Assembly: GCA_045540695.1 (NCBI GenBank)
Contig: JAZQHR010000064.1
Coordinates: 1-13,665 of the forward strand
Direction: 5' to 3'
Source of the DNA: JAZQHR01 sp045540695
Lineage (GTDB): Bacteria > Bacillota > Clostridia > UMGS1810
Length of the DNA: 13,665 nucleotides
Part shown: positions 6,774 to 13,665 of the stretch, piece by piece
How the letters are laid out: every line of letters begins with the position of its first letter
Position numbering within the stretch: position 1 is the first letter of the stretch
Translations under genes and position numbers: made by a program
Notes under the pieces: generated by a model
What the model saw: the letters and a program-made list of their open reading frames with translations, nothing else
Database searches by the model: none
Told to the model about the DNA's origin: nothing

Positions 6774-8300
6774 ATGAAACATAAACCGGTAGTATTGGCA
6801 ATTCTTGACGGATTTGGCATAAGCACTATTGAAGAGGGCAACGCGGTAAAGGCTGCGGCTACCCCAAGACTTGACGAAATCGCAGAAAAATCTTCTTCTA
6901 CTATTATTCATGCAAGCGGCCTTGATGTTGGTCTTCCTGACGGACAGATGGGAAACTCTGAGGTTGGTCACACAAACATCGGTGCAGGCAGAATAGTATA
7001 TCAGGAACTTACCAGAATTACAAAAGCTATTGAAGATGGAAAATTTTTTGAAAATGAAGCGCTATCAAATGCTATGACAAGCTGTAAAGAAAACAGAAAA
7101 GCCCTTCACCTTATGGGACTTTTATCTGACGGTGGTGTTCACAGCCATATAGGACACCTTTTTGCACTACTACAGATGGCAAAAAAATATGAGCTTGACA
7201 AGGTGTATGTACATTGCTTTATGGACGGACGTGACGTTTCTCCTACAAGCGGTGTTGAATTTGTAAAAGAGCTTGTAGCTAAAATGCGCGATATCGGCGT
7301 GGGCGAGATAGCTACTATAAACGGACGTTACTACGCAATGGACAGAGATAACAGATGGGAGAGAGTAGAACAGGCTTATAATGCTATGGTACTTGGAAAA
7401 GGCGAGTATGCTACATCGGCTGTTGAGTGCGTAGAAAAATCGTACAATGCTGACGTTACTGACGAATTTATCGTTCCTACTGTTATCACAAAGGACGGCA
7501 AACCAACAGGTGTGATATCTGAAGGTGATTCAGTAGTATTCTTCAACTTCCGTCCTGACAGAGCAAGAGAAATTTCAAGAACTATCGTTGACGAAGAATT
7601 TACAGGCTTTGACAGAAAATATTTTAAAACAAACTACGTATGTATGACTCAATACGATGCTAGTATGCCAAACGTGGAAGTGGCATTTAAACCACAGGTG
7701 CTTACAAACACATTTGGTGAATATATCAGCTCGCTTGGTTTAACTCAGCTTAGAATTGCTGAAACAGAAAAATATGCACACGTTACATTCTTCTTTAACG
7801 GCGGTGTGGAAAAGGTTTATCCTGGCGAGGACAGAATACTTGTCCAGTCACCAAAGGTTGCAACTTATGACCTTCAACCTGAAATGAGTGCTTATGAAGT
7901 AACAGATAAGGTTATTGAAGCTATTGATACTGATAAATACGACTGCATAATTCTTAACTTTGCAAACTGCGATATGGTAGGCCATACAGGCGTTATGGAA
8001 GCTGCTGTTAAGGCGGTTGAAGCGGTTGACACTTGCATAGGCAAGGTTACTGACAAGGTTATGGAAAAGGGCGGTGTTATCCTTATCACTGCTGACCATG
8101 GTAACGCAGAACAGATGATTGACCCACAGGACAAATCAGTATTTACTGCACACACAACAAACATCGTTCCGCTATATGTAATGGGCAAGGATGTTAAGCT
8201 AAAAAAAGGCAGACTTGCAGACCTAACTCCTACAATGCTTGATATAATGGAGATAGAAAAGCCTGCCGAAATGGAAGGCGAAAGCTTAATAGAGAAATAA
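6774..8300 (+). CDS. gpmI: 2,3-bisphosphoglycerate-independent phosphoglycerate mutase
   Basis: This Mn-dependent enzyme interconverts 3- and 2-phosphoglycerate in glycolysis. The 508-residue length matches iPGM of the alkaline phosphatase superfamily. Metal and catalytic residues can be placed: Asp12 (LDGFG), nucleophile Ser62 (MGNSEVGH), Asp400 and His404 (NCDMVGHTG), Asp441 and His442 (ADHGNAEQM), and His460 (AHTTN). The inserted phosphotransferase domain carries DGRDVSPTS (151-159), GRYYAMDRDNRWER (184-197) and FNFRPDRARE (258-267). A near-perfect AGGAGG (6761-6766) is seven bases before the ATG. It is the last gene of the glycolytic cluster; eno, its frequent downstream partner, does not follow. 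A strong terminator closes the unit. Confidence 0.98.
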   Translation: MKHKPVVLAILDGFGISTIEEGNAVKAAATPRLDEIAEKSSSTIIHASGLDVGLPDGQMGNSEVGHTNIGAGRIVYQELTRITKAIEDGKFFENEALSNAMTSCKENRKALHLMGLLSDGGVHSHIGHLFALLQMAKKYELDKVYVHCFMDGRDVSPTSGVEFVKELVAKMRDIGVGEIATINGRYYAMDRDNRWERVEQAYNAMVLGKGEYATSAVECVEKSYNADVTDEFIVPTVITKDGKPTGVISEGDSVVFFNFRPDRAREISRTIVDEEFTGFDRKYFKTNYVCMTQYDASMPNVEVAFKPQVLTNTFGEYISSLGLTQLRIAETEKYAHVTFFFNGGVEKVYPGEDRILVQSPKVATYDLQPEMSAYEVTDKVIEAIDTDKYDCIILNFANCDMVGHTGVMEAAVKAVEAVDTCIGKVTDKVMEKGGVILITADHGNAEQMIDPQDKSVFTAHTTNIVPLYVMGKDVKLKKGRLADLTPTMLDIMEIEKPAEMEGESLIEK

Positions 8301-8317
8301 AAATTATGTGATTTCTG

Positions 8318-8350
8318 ATAAGACCGTGTAAAAACGGTCTTATTTTTATT
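8318..8350 (+). terminator. Intrinsic terminator after gpmI
   Basis: ATAAGACCGT (8318-8327) and ACGGTCTTAT (8334-8343) form a perfect 10-bp stem with loop GTAAAA, followed by TTTTATT. It begins 17 bp after the gpmI stop and separates the glycolytic genes from the transporter operon. Confidence 0.88.
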
Positions 8351-8400
8351 CATTTTACATAAAACCGATATGTATTTTTTTCCGTTTTGTTCAAAAATCC

Positions 8401-8434
8401 TTCACAAAATATTAAAAATTTTGACTAAATATTA
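8401..8434 (+). promoter_or_regulatory. Candidate operator: two direct repeats TTNACNAAATATTA, 20-bp period
   Basis: TTCACAAAATATTA (8401-8414) and TTGACTAAATATTA (8421-8434) begin exactly 20 bp apart, about two helical turns, so both would present the same DNA face. The pair ends 11 bp before the -35 of the permease promoter. The same 14-bp pattern at the same period occurs upstream of the second binding-protein gene (12117-12150). Direct repeats of about two turns next to a -35 box are typical of AraC-type activators, including YesN-like response regulators often linked to this transporter family. Naming the regulator class is inference; no such gene is in the window. Confidence 0.6.
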
Positions 8435-8445
8435 GATTTATTGCA

Positions 8446-8474
8446 TTGTTTATTTGGAATTTTGGGTGTATAAT
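8446..8474 (+). promoter_or_regulatory. Sigma-A-type promoter of the transporter operon
   Basis: TTGTTT (8446-8451) and a consensus TATAAT (8469-8474) are separated by 17 bp. The predicted start near 8481 lies downstream of an in-frame ATG at 8454, which rules that codon out as the permease start. The weak -35 suits activator dependence on the adjacent repeats. Confidence 0.7.
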
Positions 8475-8537
8475 TATGATAAAGTTAATAATATTTTAAT
8501 TTTTTGTAAATACATTTTAAGAAAGGATTTGGATCAA

Positions 8538-9506
8538 ATGAGTACAAAAAGCGTTACAGTAGCAAATACTGATTTGCGCAATCACAAGAGAAACAAAACT
8601 TGGAGTACTATATATGCATACAGATATCTGTACTTTATGGCTATTCCTATCGCACTTTTCTATTTGATTTTTGCGTATGTTCCAATGTATGGTCTGACTT
8701 TGGCGTTCAAGACATTCCAGCCGGGCGGTATTTGGAAACTTTTATTCGGAGGAAAGTTTGTCGGCCTTAAATACTTCCAGGAAGTTATGACCGACCCACT
8801 ATTCTGGAGAGCGTTCAAAAACACTCTTATCATCAGTGTTATGAAGCTCGTTGTTCAGTTCCCTGTAACTATTATAGTTGTTTTACTATTAAACGAATTA
8901 AGACTTCCTAAATTCAAGAAATTAACACAGACTATCATGTATCTGCCACATTTCTTCTCTTGGGTTGTTATCGGTGGTATAGTAATTCAGCTACTATCTA
9001 CTACAGGCGGTGTTGTTACAGAAGTTATCAAGCTATTTAACGGTGGTGAATCGGTATCACTTCTTACAAGCAATAAAGCTTTCAGATGGATACTTGTATG
9101 GTCACACGTATTTAAAAGCACAGGTTACAATACTATCATCTACCTTGCTGCTATAGCCGGTATTCCTGCTGAACTTTATGAAGCTGCCAGCGTTGATGGT
9201 GCTTCAAGATTCAGAAAGTGCTGGAGCATCACACTACCTAGCCTTATCCCTACCATCATGACTATGCTTCTTATTCAGATAAGCCATATGATTAATGGTG
9301 ACTTTGACCAGGTATATATGATGTATAACTCAGCAGTATATGAGACAGGTGATATCATTCCTACATACCTATTTAGAGTAGGTCTTTCATCAGGTAAGTT
9401 CTCAATGTCAACTGCTATGGGACTATTTAACTCAATTATCAGTATTTTCCTACTTCTTACTACTAATGCAATCAGTAAGAAGCTTACAGGAAACGGAATA
9501 TATTAA
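8538..9506 (+). CDS. Carbohydrate ABC transporter permease, LplB/YtcP-partner type
   Basis: This is a 322-residue inner-membrane permease of the binding-protein-dependent type (CUT1, LplB-like). It has a basic N-terminal tail (RNHKRNK), a first helix near residues 33-51, the family-typical YVPMYGLTLAFK segment, and about six helices. The ATPase-docking EAA loop is clear at about 212-234 (ELYEAASVDGA followed by ITLPSL). I start it at the ATG at 8538: GAAAGGA (8521-8527) is 10 nt upstream, and the longer frame from 8454 would begin inside the promoter. It pairs with the next permease, 15 bp away, to form the channel. The substrate is probably an oligosaccharide, as in related systems; the sequence does not identify it. 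No ATPase gene follows, so a shared MsmX/UgpC-type ATPase encoded elsewhere is expected. Confidence 0.93.
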   Translation: MSTKSVTVANTDLRNHKRNKTWSTIYAYRYLYFMAIPIALFYLIFAYVPMYGLTLAFKTFQPGGIWKLLFGGKFVGLKYFQEVMTDPLFWRAFKNTLIISVMKLVVQFPVTIIVVLLLNELRLPKFKKLTQTIMYLPHFFSWVVIGGIVIQLLSTTGGVVTEVIKLFNGGESVSLLTSNKAFRWILVWSHVFKSTGYNTIIYLAAIAGIPAELYEAASVDGASRFRKCWSITLPSLIPTIMTMLLIQISHMINGDFDQVYMMYNSAVYETGDIIPTYLFRVGLSSGKFSMSTAMGLFNSIISIFLLLTTNAISKKLTGNGIY

Positions 9507-9521
9507 GGAGGTGGATGTACA

Positions 9522-10382
9522 ATGAAACAGAAAGTTACTTGGTTTGACTGGTTTAATACCATTTTAATCGCACTTTTAACATTTATATGTTTTTACCCAT
9601 TGTGGTACGTTTTCGTAGTATCCATCTCAACTCAGGCTGGCTACTATAATGATATTTACCATATCATACCAAACTCATTTACACTAGCAAGCTACAAGGC
9701 TATCGTACTTGATAAGTTTATATTTAGAGCGTTTGGCTTATCAGTTGAGGTAACTGTTATCGGTACTATACTTTCTATAATTGCTACTGCTATGGCAGGT
9801 TACATATTCTCTAAGTCACATCTTCCTGGTATGGGCTTCTTGTACAAAGCAGCACTATTTACAATGTATTTCTCAGGTGGTATCGTTCCTATATACCTAC
9901 TTGTTAAGACACTTCACCTTGATAACACTATATGGGCACTTATCCTTCCATGTTTGATTAGTACATTTAACTGTATACTTGCACGTAACTACTTCTTGTC
10001 ACTTCCGGCTTCGCTTGAAGAATCGGCGAGAATTGACGGTGCGAGTGAGTTTACTATACTTGCAAAAATAGTTGTACCTCTATCTAAACCAATCCTTGCT
10101 ACACTAGTTCTTTTCTACGCGGTTGGTTACTGGAACGCATACATGGGTGCACTATTATACATGAACGAATCAAGAATGTTTACATTACCACTTGTTATCA
10201 GAACACTTCTAACAGGTGCTGCAAATGCTGATATGCAGCAGGCAGAAGCTAAGTCTAAGACATTTACAGTTGGTATGAACATGGCATCTGTATTCGTATC
10301 AATGATTCCGATCCTACTTATATATCCTTGGCTACAGAAATACTTTGTAAAAGGTATCATGGTTGGAGCCGTAAAGGGTTAA
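9522..10382 (+). CDS. Carbohydrate ABC transporter permease, YtcP/LplC type
   Basis: This 286-residue second permease of the importer belongs to the MalG-like side of the CUT1 family. A first helix spans about residues 12-34 (ICFYPLWYVFVVSIS), followed by about five more. The EAA loop lies at about 163-187 (ASLEESARIDGA, then KIVVPLSKP), and the C-terminus ends GIMVGAVKG, a common end for YtcP/LplC proteins. Its ribosome site AAGGAGGTGG (9505-9514) overlaps the upstream stop codon and closely matches the anti-Shine-Dalgarno sequence, so strong or coupled translation is likely. It ends 66 bp before the binding-protein gene. That gap holds an imperfect A/T-rich inverted repeat (about 10398-10427) but no promoter, so the lipoprotein is probably on the same transcript. 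Confidence 0.93.
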   Translation: MKQKVTWFDWFNTILIALLTFICFYPLWYVFVVSISTQAGYYNDIYHIIPNSFTLASYKAIVLDKFIFRAFGLSVEVTVIGTILSIIATAMAGYIFSKSHLPGMGFLYKAALFTMYFSGGIVPIYLLVKTLHLDNTIWALILPCLISTFNCILARNYFLSLPASLEESARIDGASEFTILAKIVVPLSKPILATLVLFYAVGYWNAYMGALLYMNESRMFTLPLVIRTLLTGAANADMQQAEAKSKTFTVGMNMASVFVSMIPILLIYPWLQKYFVKGIMVGAVKG

Positions 10383-10397
10383 TAAATTTGTCTTCTT

Positions 10398-10427
10398 TTT
10401 ATATCTTTTATATATAAAGAAATATAA
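10398..10427 (+). repeat. Imperfect A/T-rich inverted repeat before binding-protein gene 1
   Basis: TTTATAT (10398-10404) is inverted as ATATAAA near 10422-10428, with further CTTT/AAAG pairing inside and a 2-nt bulge. The structure is almost all A/T and of low stability. Position between permease and binding-protein genes is where processing or stabilising structures often raise binding-protein yield; that role is only a suggestion. Confidence 0.25.
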
Positions 10428-10448
10428 ACAAAAACGGAGGAATAAAAA

Positions 10449-12050
10449 ATGAGAAGAAAAAAATGGGGAAGATTTATCGCCATGGCACTTACTGCTATCA
10501 TGATGCTTTCATGCTTTGCAGGTTGTGGTGATGAAAAGGTTACTATTGAAGGTACTCCTACTATCAAGATGTACATTCCTGGTCTAAACATTGCAAACGC
10601 GCAGTGTATCATTGATGAAATCAATAAGCTTGCAGGAATTGACCTACAGATCGTAGAGAGTGGTGGCGGTGATACATCTGCACAGAGAGCTGCACTTATC
10701 ATCACTACAGGTGAAAAAGTTAACTGGGTTAACTTAGGCGATGATCAGCCGTACAAAGAGTGGGGAGAAAGTGGTTTCTTAAACGACCTTACTCCTTACC
10801 TTGAAAAGTACAAAGATGAAGTGCCAACTCTTTACATGCTTGCAAACGACGAAATGTTCAAAGCTATGAAGGGGGACAATGGCGAAACTTATGTTATTCC
10901 TTGTATCAACTACGTTACAAACCTTGGTATAAGAATTAACAAAGAATGGCTTGAAACTGCAAATGCTGGCAAAGTGCCTGAAACTACTGAAGAAGTTTAT
11001 GAAATGCTAAAGAACTTCAAGGAGAAGAAAGTAGTAAAAGCTGACGATTCTCCATTTATCGCAAGTGGCGTATCAAGCTTTAGATGGGCAATGCTTGCTT
11101 ATGGCGGTCAGTACCTAACAAACACAAACTATCCTATGTTCTATGAAAACGAAAAAGGTGAATTTGAAGATTACCTAATTTCAGATATGAACAAAGAAGC
11201 TCTTAAATATGTAAGAAAGCTTTATGATGAAGGTCTAATCAACAAAGACTGGAGAACTATCTCTGGTACTACTCAGGAAAATGACAGATTTATTGGTGGT
11301 AAAGCTGGTATGTGGTACAGATCTGCAGGTTCTGACGAACAGATGTACAATGCTATAGGTACTACTACAGTATGGCCTCCAGCACCAAAGGGACCTACAG
11401 GCGTACAGTCTTACGGCGGTTTTGCTCCACAGTGGAGAGTATCTTGTATTCCAGCAGCTGTCACAGATGAAGCTGAAATCCTTGCAACTCTTAAATTTAT
11501 GGAATGGATGCATTCTGAAGAAGCAAGACTTCTATGTACAATCGGTATAAAGGGTAGACACTATGACATAAATGAAAATGGTGAAATCTACAACGATACT
11601 GAAGAATTCATTAAAAACAGAGATAACGACTACGCTCGTGTAAACGGCGGCGGCAGCCCATTTGAGTGGGGTATAGTATCTCCGTTCAAGGGTGCTATTG
11701 ATGCTACAAAATACAACACAGCTTACGAGGCTGTTGCAAACATTGAGCTATTCCCTATTAAAAAGGCTGAACCAATTGATGAAAACTACATGGGTTATGT
11801 AGCAAACATCAACAAGTATATTGATCCATATCCTTATGCTGCATATATCAGTGATGAACTTAAACAGGCTTCTGTTGGTTCTAACGAAGTTATGACTAAC
11901 TTCTATGCAGATTGTATCGAAAAACCAAACTTTGATATTGATGCTGAATGGCCAAAATTTGTTGAAGAATACAACAAAGCCGGCGGTACAAAAGCACTTG
12001 AAGTATTCAATGGTATGATCAAGAAATACGGTAAGGTTAATCTTGACTAA
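10449..12050 (+). CDS. Extracellular sugar-binding lipoprotein of the ABC importer (YtcQ/LipO-like), copy 1
   Basis: This is a 533-residue substrate-binding protein. It has a basic N-terminus (MRRKKWGRF), a hydrophobic stretch, and a lipobox FAGC with lipidated Cys26, so it is anchored outside the membrane. The length matches the large binding proteins of LplB/YtcP-type CUT1 systems. Typical positions include YVIPCINYVTNLGIRINKEW (about 154-173), YLTNTNYPMFYENEKGEFED, and many aromatic residues (W, Y, F) that could stack on sugar rings. GGAGG (10436-10440) is eight bases before the ATG. It is the last gene of the permease operon and is closed by a strong terminator at 12070-12099. A close paralogue follows with its own promoter. 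The ligand is probably a plant- or host-derived oligosaccharide, but this is not readable from the sequence. Confidence 0.94.
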   Translation: MRRKKWGRFIAMALTAIMMLSCFAGCGDEKVTIEGTPTIKMYIPGLNIANAQCIIDEINKLAGIDLQIVESGGGDTSAQRAALIITTGEKVNWVNLGDDQPYKEWGESGFLNDLTPYLEKYKDEVPTLYMLANDEMFKAMKGDNGETYVIPCINYVTNLGIRINKEWLETANAGKVPETTEEVYEMLKNFKEKKVVKADDSPFIASGVSSFRWAMLAYGGQYLTNTNYPMFYENEKGEFEDYLISDMNKEALKYVRKLYDEGLINKDWRTISGTTQENDRFIGGKAGMWYRSAGSDEQMYNAIGTTTVWPPAPKGPTGVQSYGGFAPQWRVSCIPAAVTDEAEILATLKFMEWMHSEEARLLCTIGIKGRHYDINENGEIYNDTEEFIKNRDNDYARVNGGGSPFEWGIVSPFKGAIDATKYNTAYEAVANIELFPIKKAEPIDENYMGYVANINKYIDPYPYAAYISDELKQASVGSNEVMTNFYADCIEKPNFDIDAEWPKFVEEYNKAGGTKALEVFNGMIKKYGKVNLD

Positions 12051-12069
12051 TTACTCGTAAATATTTTTA

Positions 12070-12099
12070 AAAGAGAGTTCCGATGGAGCTCTCTTTTTT
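12070..12099 (+). terminator. Intrinsic terminator after binding-protein gene 1
   Basis: AAAGAGAGTTCC (12070-12081) and GGAGCTCTCTTT (12085-12096) form a 12-bp stem with one G-U pair and the 3-nt loop GAT, followed directly by a run of T to 12099. It is a strong, classic terminator. It separates the importer operon from the second lipoprotein gene. Confidence 0.93.
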
Positions 12100-12116
12100 G
12101 CCAAAAAAATATATGA

Positions 12117-12150
12117 TTTACGAAATCTTACTGCGATTTACGAAATATTA
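12117..12150 (+). promoter_or_regulatory. Candidate operator: two direct repeats TTTACGAAATMTTA, 20-bp period
   Basis: TTTACGAAATCTTA (12117-12130) and TTTACGAAATATTA (12137-12150) begin exactly 20 bp apart. Identity extends to GA on the 5' side and to a TG after the core (GATTTACGAAATMTTAYTG, 12115-12133 and 12135-12153). The pair ends 19 bp before the -35 of the next promoter. It matches the pair at 8401-8434 in both core sequence (TTNACNAAATMTTA) and period, which points to one shared regulator. Confidence 0.65.
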
Positions 12151-12169
12151 TTGAGATTATTTTGTCATG

Positions 12170-12198
12170 TTGAAAATAAAACGATAGAGTGGTAAAAT
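12170..12198 (+). promoter_or_regulatory. Sigma-A-type promoter of binding-protein gene 2
   Basis: TTGAAA (12170-12175) and TAAAAT (12193-12198) are separated by 17 bp. The predicted start near 12205 gives a leader of about 42 nt. It lies downstream of a terminator, so the second lipoprotein gene is expressed independently of the permease operon. Confidence 0.72.
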
Positions 12199-12246
12199 AA
12201 TATTATAAACTTGGGGAAGTAATTCATTAAAAACGGAGGTAAAAAA

Positions 12247-13665
12247 ATGAAGAGAACAATGTGGATCAAATTCATCGCTATGGCACTTTCTACAATCATG
12301 ATGCTTTCATGCTTTGCAGGCTGTGGCGAGGAAAAAGTAACAATTGAAGGTACACCTACTATTAAGATGTACATACCTAGCCTTAACATCGCTAACGCAC
12401 AGAACGTTATCGATGAAATTGGCAAAAAAGCAGGCATTAAGCTTGAAATTGTTGAAAGTGGTGGCGGTGATACATCTGCACAGAGAGCTGCACTTATCAT
12501 CACTACAGGTGAAAAAGTTAACTGGGTTAACCTTTCAGACTCACAGCCATACAAAGAGTGGGGTGAAAATGGTTTCCTAAACGACCTTACTCCATATCTT
12601 GAAAAATATAAAGATGAACTTCCAACTCTTTACATGCTTGCAAACGACGAAATGTTTAAAGCTATGAAGGGCGACAACGGCGAAACTTATGTTATTCCTT
12701 GTGTCAACTATGTAACTAACCTTGGTATCAGAATCAACAAGGAATGGCTTGATACTGCAAACGGCGGTAAAGTACCTGAAACTACTGAAGAAATTTACGA
12801 AATGCTAAAGAACTTCAAAGAGAAAAAGGTTACTAAAGCTGATGAATCTCCATTCATTGGTGATAGCGTTGCAAGATTCAGATGGGCATTTCTTGCTTAC
12901 GGCGGTCAGTACCTAACAAATACAAACTACCCTATGTTCTATGAAAATGAAAAAGGTCAGTTTGAAGACTATCTAATTTCTGATATGAACAAAGAAGCTC
13001 TAAAATATGTTAGAAAGCTATATCAGGAAGGTCTAATAAATGCTGACTGGAGAACTATCTCTGGTACAACTGCTATGAACGACAGATTCATAGGTGGTAA
13101 AGCTGGTATGTGGTACAACTCTGCAGGTTGTGACGAGCAGATGTATGATGCTATCGGAACAACTACAGTATGGCCTCCAGCACCAAAGGGACCTACAGGC
13201 ATACAGTCTTACGGCGGTTTTGCTCCACAGTGGAGAGTAGCTTGTATCCCAGCGTCTATCACAGACGAAGCTGAAATCCTTGCTACACTTAAGTTTATGG
13301 AATGGATGCACTCAAAAGAGGGCAGAATGATTTCTGTATATGGTATCCAGGGCAGACACTATGACATAAATGAAAACGGTGAAGTATACTTCAATACTGA
13401 AGAATTTATGGCTAACAGAGACAACGACTTCGCTCGTGTAAACGGCGGTTCATCACCTATCGAATGGGGTATCGTATCTCCGTTCAAGGGTTACATCGAA
13501 GCTGAAAAATATGACACAGCTTATGAAGCAGTTGCAAACGTCGAACTATTCCCTGCAGTAGGCAGAGAGCCAGTTGATGAAAGATATCCTGAATTTGTTG
13601 CAAACATCAACAAATACCTTGATCCATATCCTTATGCTGCATTCATAAGCGACGAGCTTAAGACT
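12247..13665 (+). CDS. Extracellular sugar-binding lipoprotein (YtcQ/LipO-like), copy 2, cut by window end
   Basis: The reading frame is open for 473 codons to the last base. By alignment with the first copy, about 60 C-terminal residues are missing beyond the window. The signal peptide and lipobox (FAGC, Cys26) are conserved. In the first 100 aligned residues there are 17 differences from copy 1, none of them gaps. Differences that could matter for ligand choice include PFIGDSVARF against PFIASGVSSF, MWYNSAGCDEQ against MWYRSAGSDEQ, and MISVYGIQGRHYD against LLCTIGIKGRHYD. GGAGG (12235-12239) is seven bases before the ATG, and the sequence just upstream (AAAAACGGAGG) is shared with copy 1, marking the edge of the duplication. 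It probably feeds the same permeases with a related substrate, or serves a further permease set beyond the window. Confidence 0.92.
   Translation, partial: MKRTMWIKFIAMALSTIMMLSCFAGCGEEKVTIEGTPTIKMYIPSLNIANAQNVIDEIGKKAGIKLEIVESGGGDTSAQRAALIITTGEKVNWVNLSDSQPYKEWGENGFLNDLTPYLEKYKDELPTLYMLANDEMFKAMKGDNGETYVIPCVNYVTNLGIRINKEWLDTANGGKVPETTEEIYEMLKNFKEKKVTKADESPFIGDSVARFRWAFLAYGGQYLTNTNYPMFYENEKGQFEDYLISDMNKEALKYVRKLYQEGLINADWRTISGTTAMNDRFIGGKAGMWYNSAGCDEQMYDAIGTTTVWPPAPKGPTGIQSYGGFAPQWRVACIPASITDEAEILATLKFMEWMHSKEGRMISVYGIQGRHYDINENGEVYFNTEEFMANRDNDFARVNGGSSPIEWGIVSPFKGYIEAEKYDTAYEAVANVELFPAVGREPVDERYPEFVANINKYLDPYPYAAFISDELKT

Noticed and set aside
8454..8537. 28-codon N-terminal extension of the first permease
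   Set aside because: The ATG at 8454 lies between the -35 and -10 boxes of the likely promoter, has no ribosome site, and the extra residues do not match the basic tail usual for this family.
12155..12168. Possible third operator repeat in phase (GATT at 12155)
   Set aside because: Only the first four bases match; the TTNACNAAATMTTA core is absent.
12165..12554. Antisense frame opposite binding-protein copy 2, resembling the antisense frame 10379-10705
   Set aside because: The similarity is the automatic consequence of the two sense genes being paralogues; there is no ribosome site or promoter on the minus strand.

Overview
The window looks like chromosomal DNA of a low-GC Gram-positive bacterium, most likely a gut-type member of the Clostridia. 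The evidence is the A+T-rich sequence, strong AGGAGG ribosome sites, sigma-A-type promoters, intrinsic terminators with U-tracts, and a lipoprotein-dependent LplB/YtcP/YtcQ-type sugar ABC transporter without its own ATPase. Every supported gene lies on the + strand. No phage, IS element, CRISPR array, tRNA or rRNA was seen.

Region 1 (1-4548) is a probable five-gene transcription unit. It follows a repeat-rich, potentially strongly folded 5' stretch (11-137). The genes encode a polytopic membrane protein (possibly GT-C-like), an Lrp/AsnC regulator, a class I/II aminotransferase that overlaps the regulator by 4 bp, the tRNA methyltransferase TrmL, and a DegV-family fatty-acid-binding protein. 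Gaps are 0-18 bp and no internal promoter is visible.

Region 2 (4549-8350) is a lower-glycolysis cluster, pgk-tpiA-gpmI, with a good promoter (4574-4602). There is a GC-centred hairpin with a poor U-tract between pgk and tpiA, a terminator-like hairpin between tpiA and gpmI, and a strong terminator after gpmI. gap and eno, frequent partners of these genes, are not adjacent.

Region 3 (8351-13665) is a carbohydrate (oligosaccharide) ABC importer: two permeases, a substrate-binding lipoprotein, a terminator, then a second, closely related binding lipoprotein that runs off the window end. The second lipoprotein has its own promoter. Both transporter promoters (8446-8474 and 12170-12198) are preceded by the same unusual signal: two direct copies of TTNACNAAATMTTA whose starts are exactly 20 bp apart. 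I read these as shared operators for one regulator, perhaps AraC/YesN-like, encoded elsewhere. They would put the importer operon and the spare binding protein under common control while letting them be expressed in different amounts.

The observations most worth a second look are the four-copy, 20-bp-phased operator, the structured leader at the left edge, and the tandem duplication of the binding protein with blocks of near-identity.
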